From: Thermofilum sp. | GTDB lineage: Archaea; Thermoproteota; Thermoprotei; Thermofilales; Thermofilaceae | Direction of reading: 5' to 3' | NCBI GenBank assembly: GCA_020832965.1 | Contig: JAJHRM010000173.1 | Coordinates: forward strand, 1-5,755 | Length of the DNA: 5,755 bases | Shown here: piece after piece, positions 5,526-5,755 of the stretch | How positions within the stretch are numbered: the stretch's first letter is position 1 | How the letters are laid out: each line of letters opens with the position of its first letter | The notes under the pieces: model-generated | What the model saw: only the letters and a program-made list of their open reading frames with translations | The model's database searches: none | What the model was told of the DNA's origin: nothing | Translations under genes and position numbers: made by a program

Positions 5526-5706
5526 CGAGTCCGCGCATCAGTGTAGAATGTGGCACGGAGTACTCCACAATACCAACGTGTCTGCGCGTTTCTCCTAATA
5601 ACTAAATTCCGACGTTGATGAGGGATCTACGCAATCACGGGGAAAACGAGAACCAAGTTCACCTCGAGAATGATAGGGTTTAATTCGCTTTACATTAGAT
5701 CAGAGC

Positions 5707-5717
5707 GGTTTTTATCA
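5707..5717 (+). promoter_or_regulatory. Possible promoter of a gene beginning at the right edge
   Basis: The sequence ggtttttatca resembles a TATA element, and GTG 5738 follows about 26 bases after its centre, the leaderless spacing. Only six codons of that possible gene are inside the window, so this cannot be tested here. Confidence 0.25.
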
Positions 5718-5755
5718 GTACCCGGGAGTATCTGGGTGTGATACAATCAAGCACG

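Noticed and set aside
5387..5605. Forward ORF of 72 codons with a Cys-rich patch (C-x9-C-x2-C-x3-C)
   Set aside because: The second half looks non-coding, the start is a GTG with no ribosome site, and no zinc-finger family fits. The Cys spacing alone is not enough.

Overview
The window looks like an accessory, defence-type locus of a thermophilic or hyperthermophilic archaeon. The signs are archaeal TATA boxes placed for leaderless or short-leader transcripts, GTG and TTG start codons, frequent AGG/AGA (Arg) and ATA (Ile) codons, and a DNA glycosylase of the archaeal Mig type that repairs damage caused by cytosine-5 methylation. I cannot name the species; a Thermoproteota- or Korarchaeota-like source is a guess from codon use and promoter style.

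Layout. The first ~115 bases hold the 3' end of an unrecognised gene. Next comes a TATA box and a leaderless ribbon-helix-helix (RHH) gene (256-480), whose stop codon overlaps the start of a cytosine-5 DNA methyltransferase (477 to about 1093). That methyltransferase is dead: it has an early nonsense codon, at least three frame changes, and a Glu-to-Lys change in its ENV motif. Beyond it lie a 16-bp perfect palindrome and, on the minus strand, a short winged-helix-like ORF (1303-1596) that may be what remains of a restriction enzyme.

An intact unit follows a TATA box at about 1826-1837. A 107-residue protein of unknown function (1875-2198) overlaps a complete cytosine-5 DNA methyltransferase (2195-3217), which overlaps a Mig-like thymine-DNA glycosylase with a 4Fe-4S cluster (3190-3870). 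A convergent minus-strand gene (3873-4877) ends two bases from the glycosylase stop and is probably the matching type II restriction endonuclease. The endonuclease would cut unmodified DNA and the methyltransferase would protect the host. The glycosylase would remove the T from T:G mismatches left when 5-methylcytosine deaminates, a fast reaction at high temperature. The role of the 107-residue protein is unknown.

The last ~880 bases have no convincing gene. They contain a broken reading frame, a 14-bp perfect palindrome, and a possible promoter and start codon at the extreme right end. The locus therefore reads as a decayed restriction-modification unit beside a live one of similar layout.
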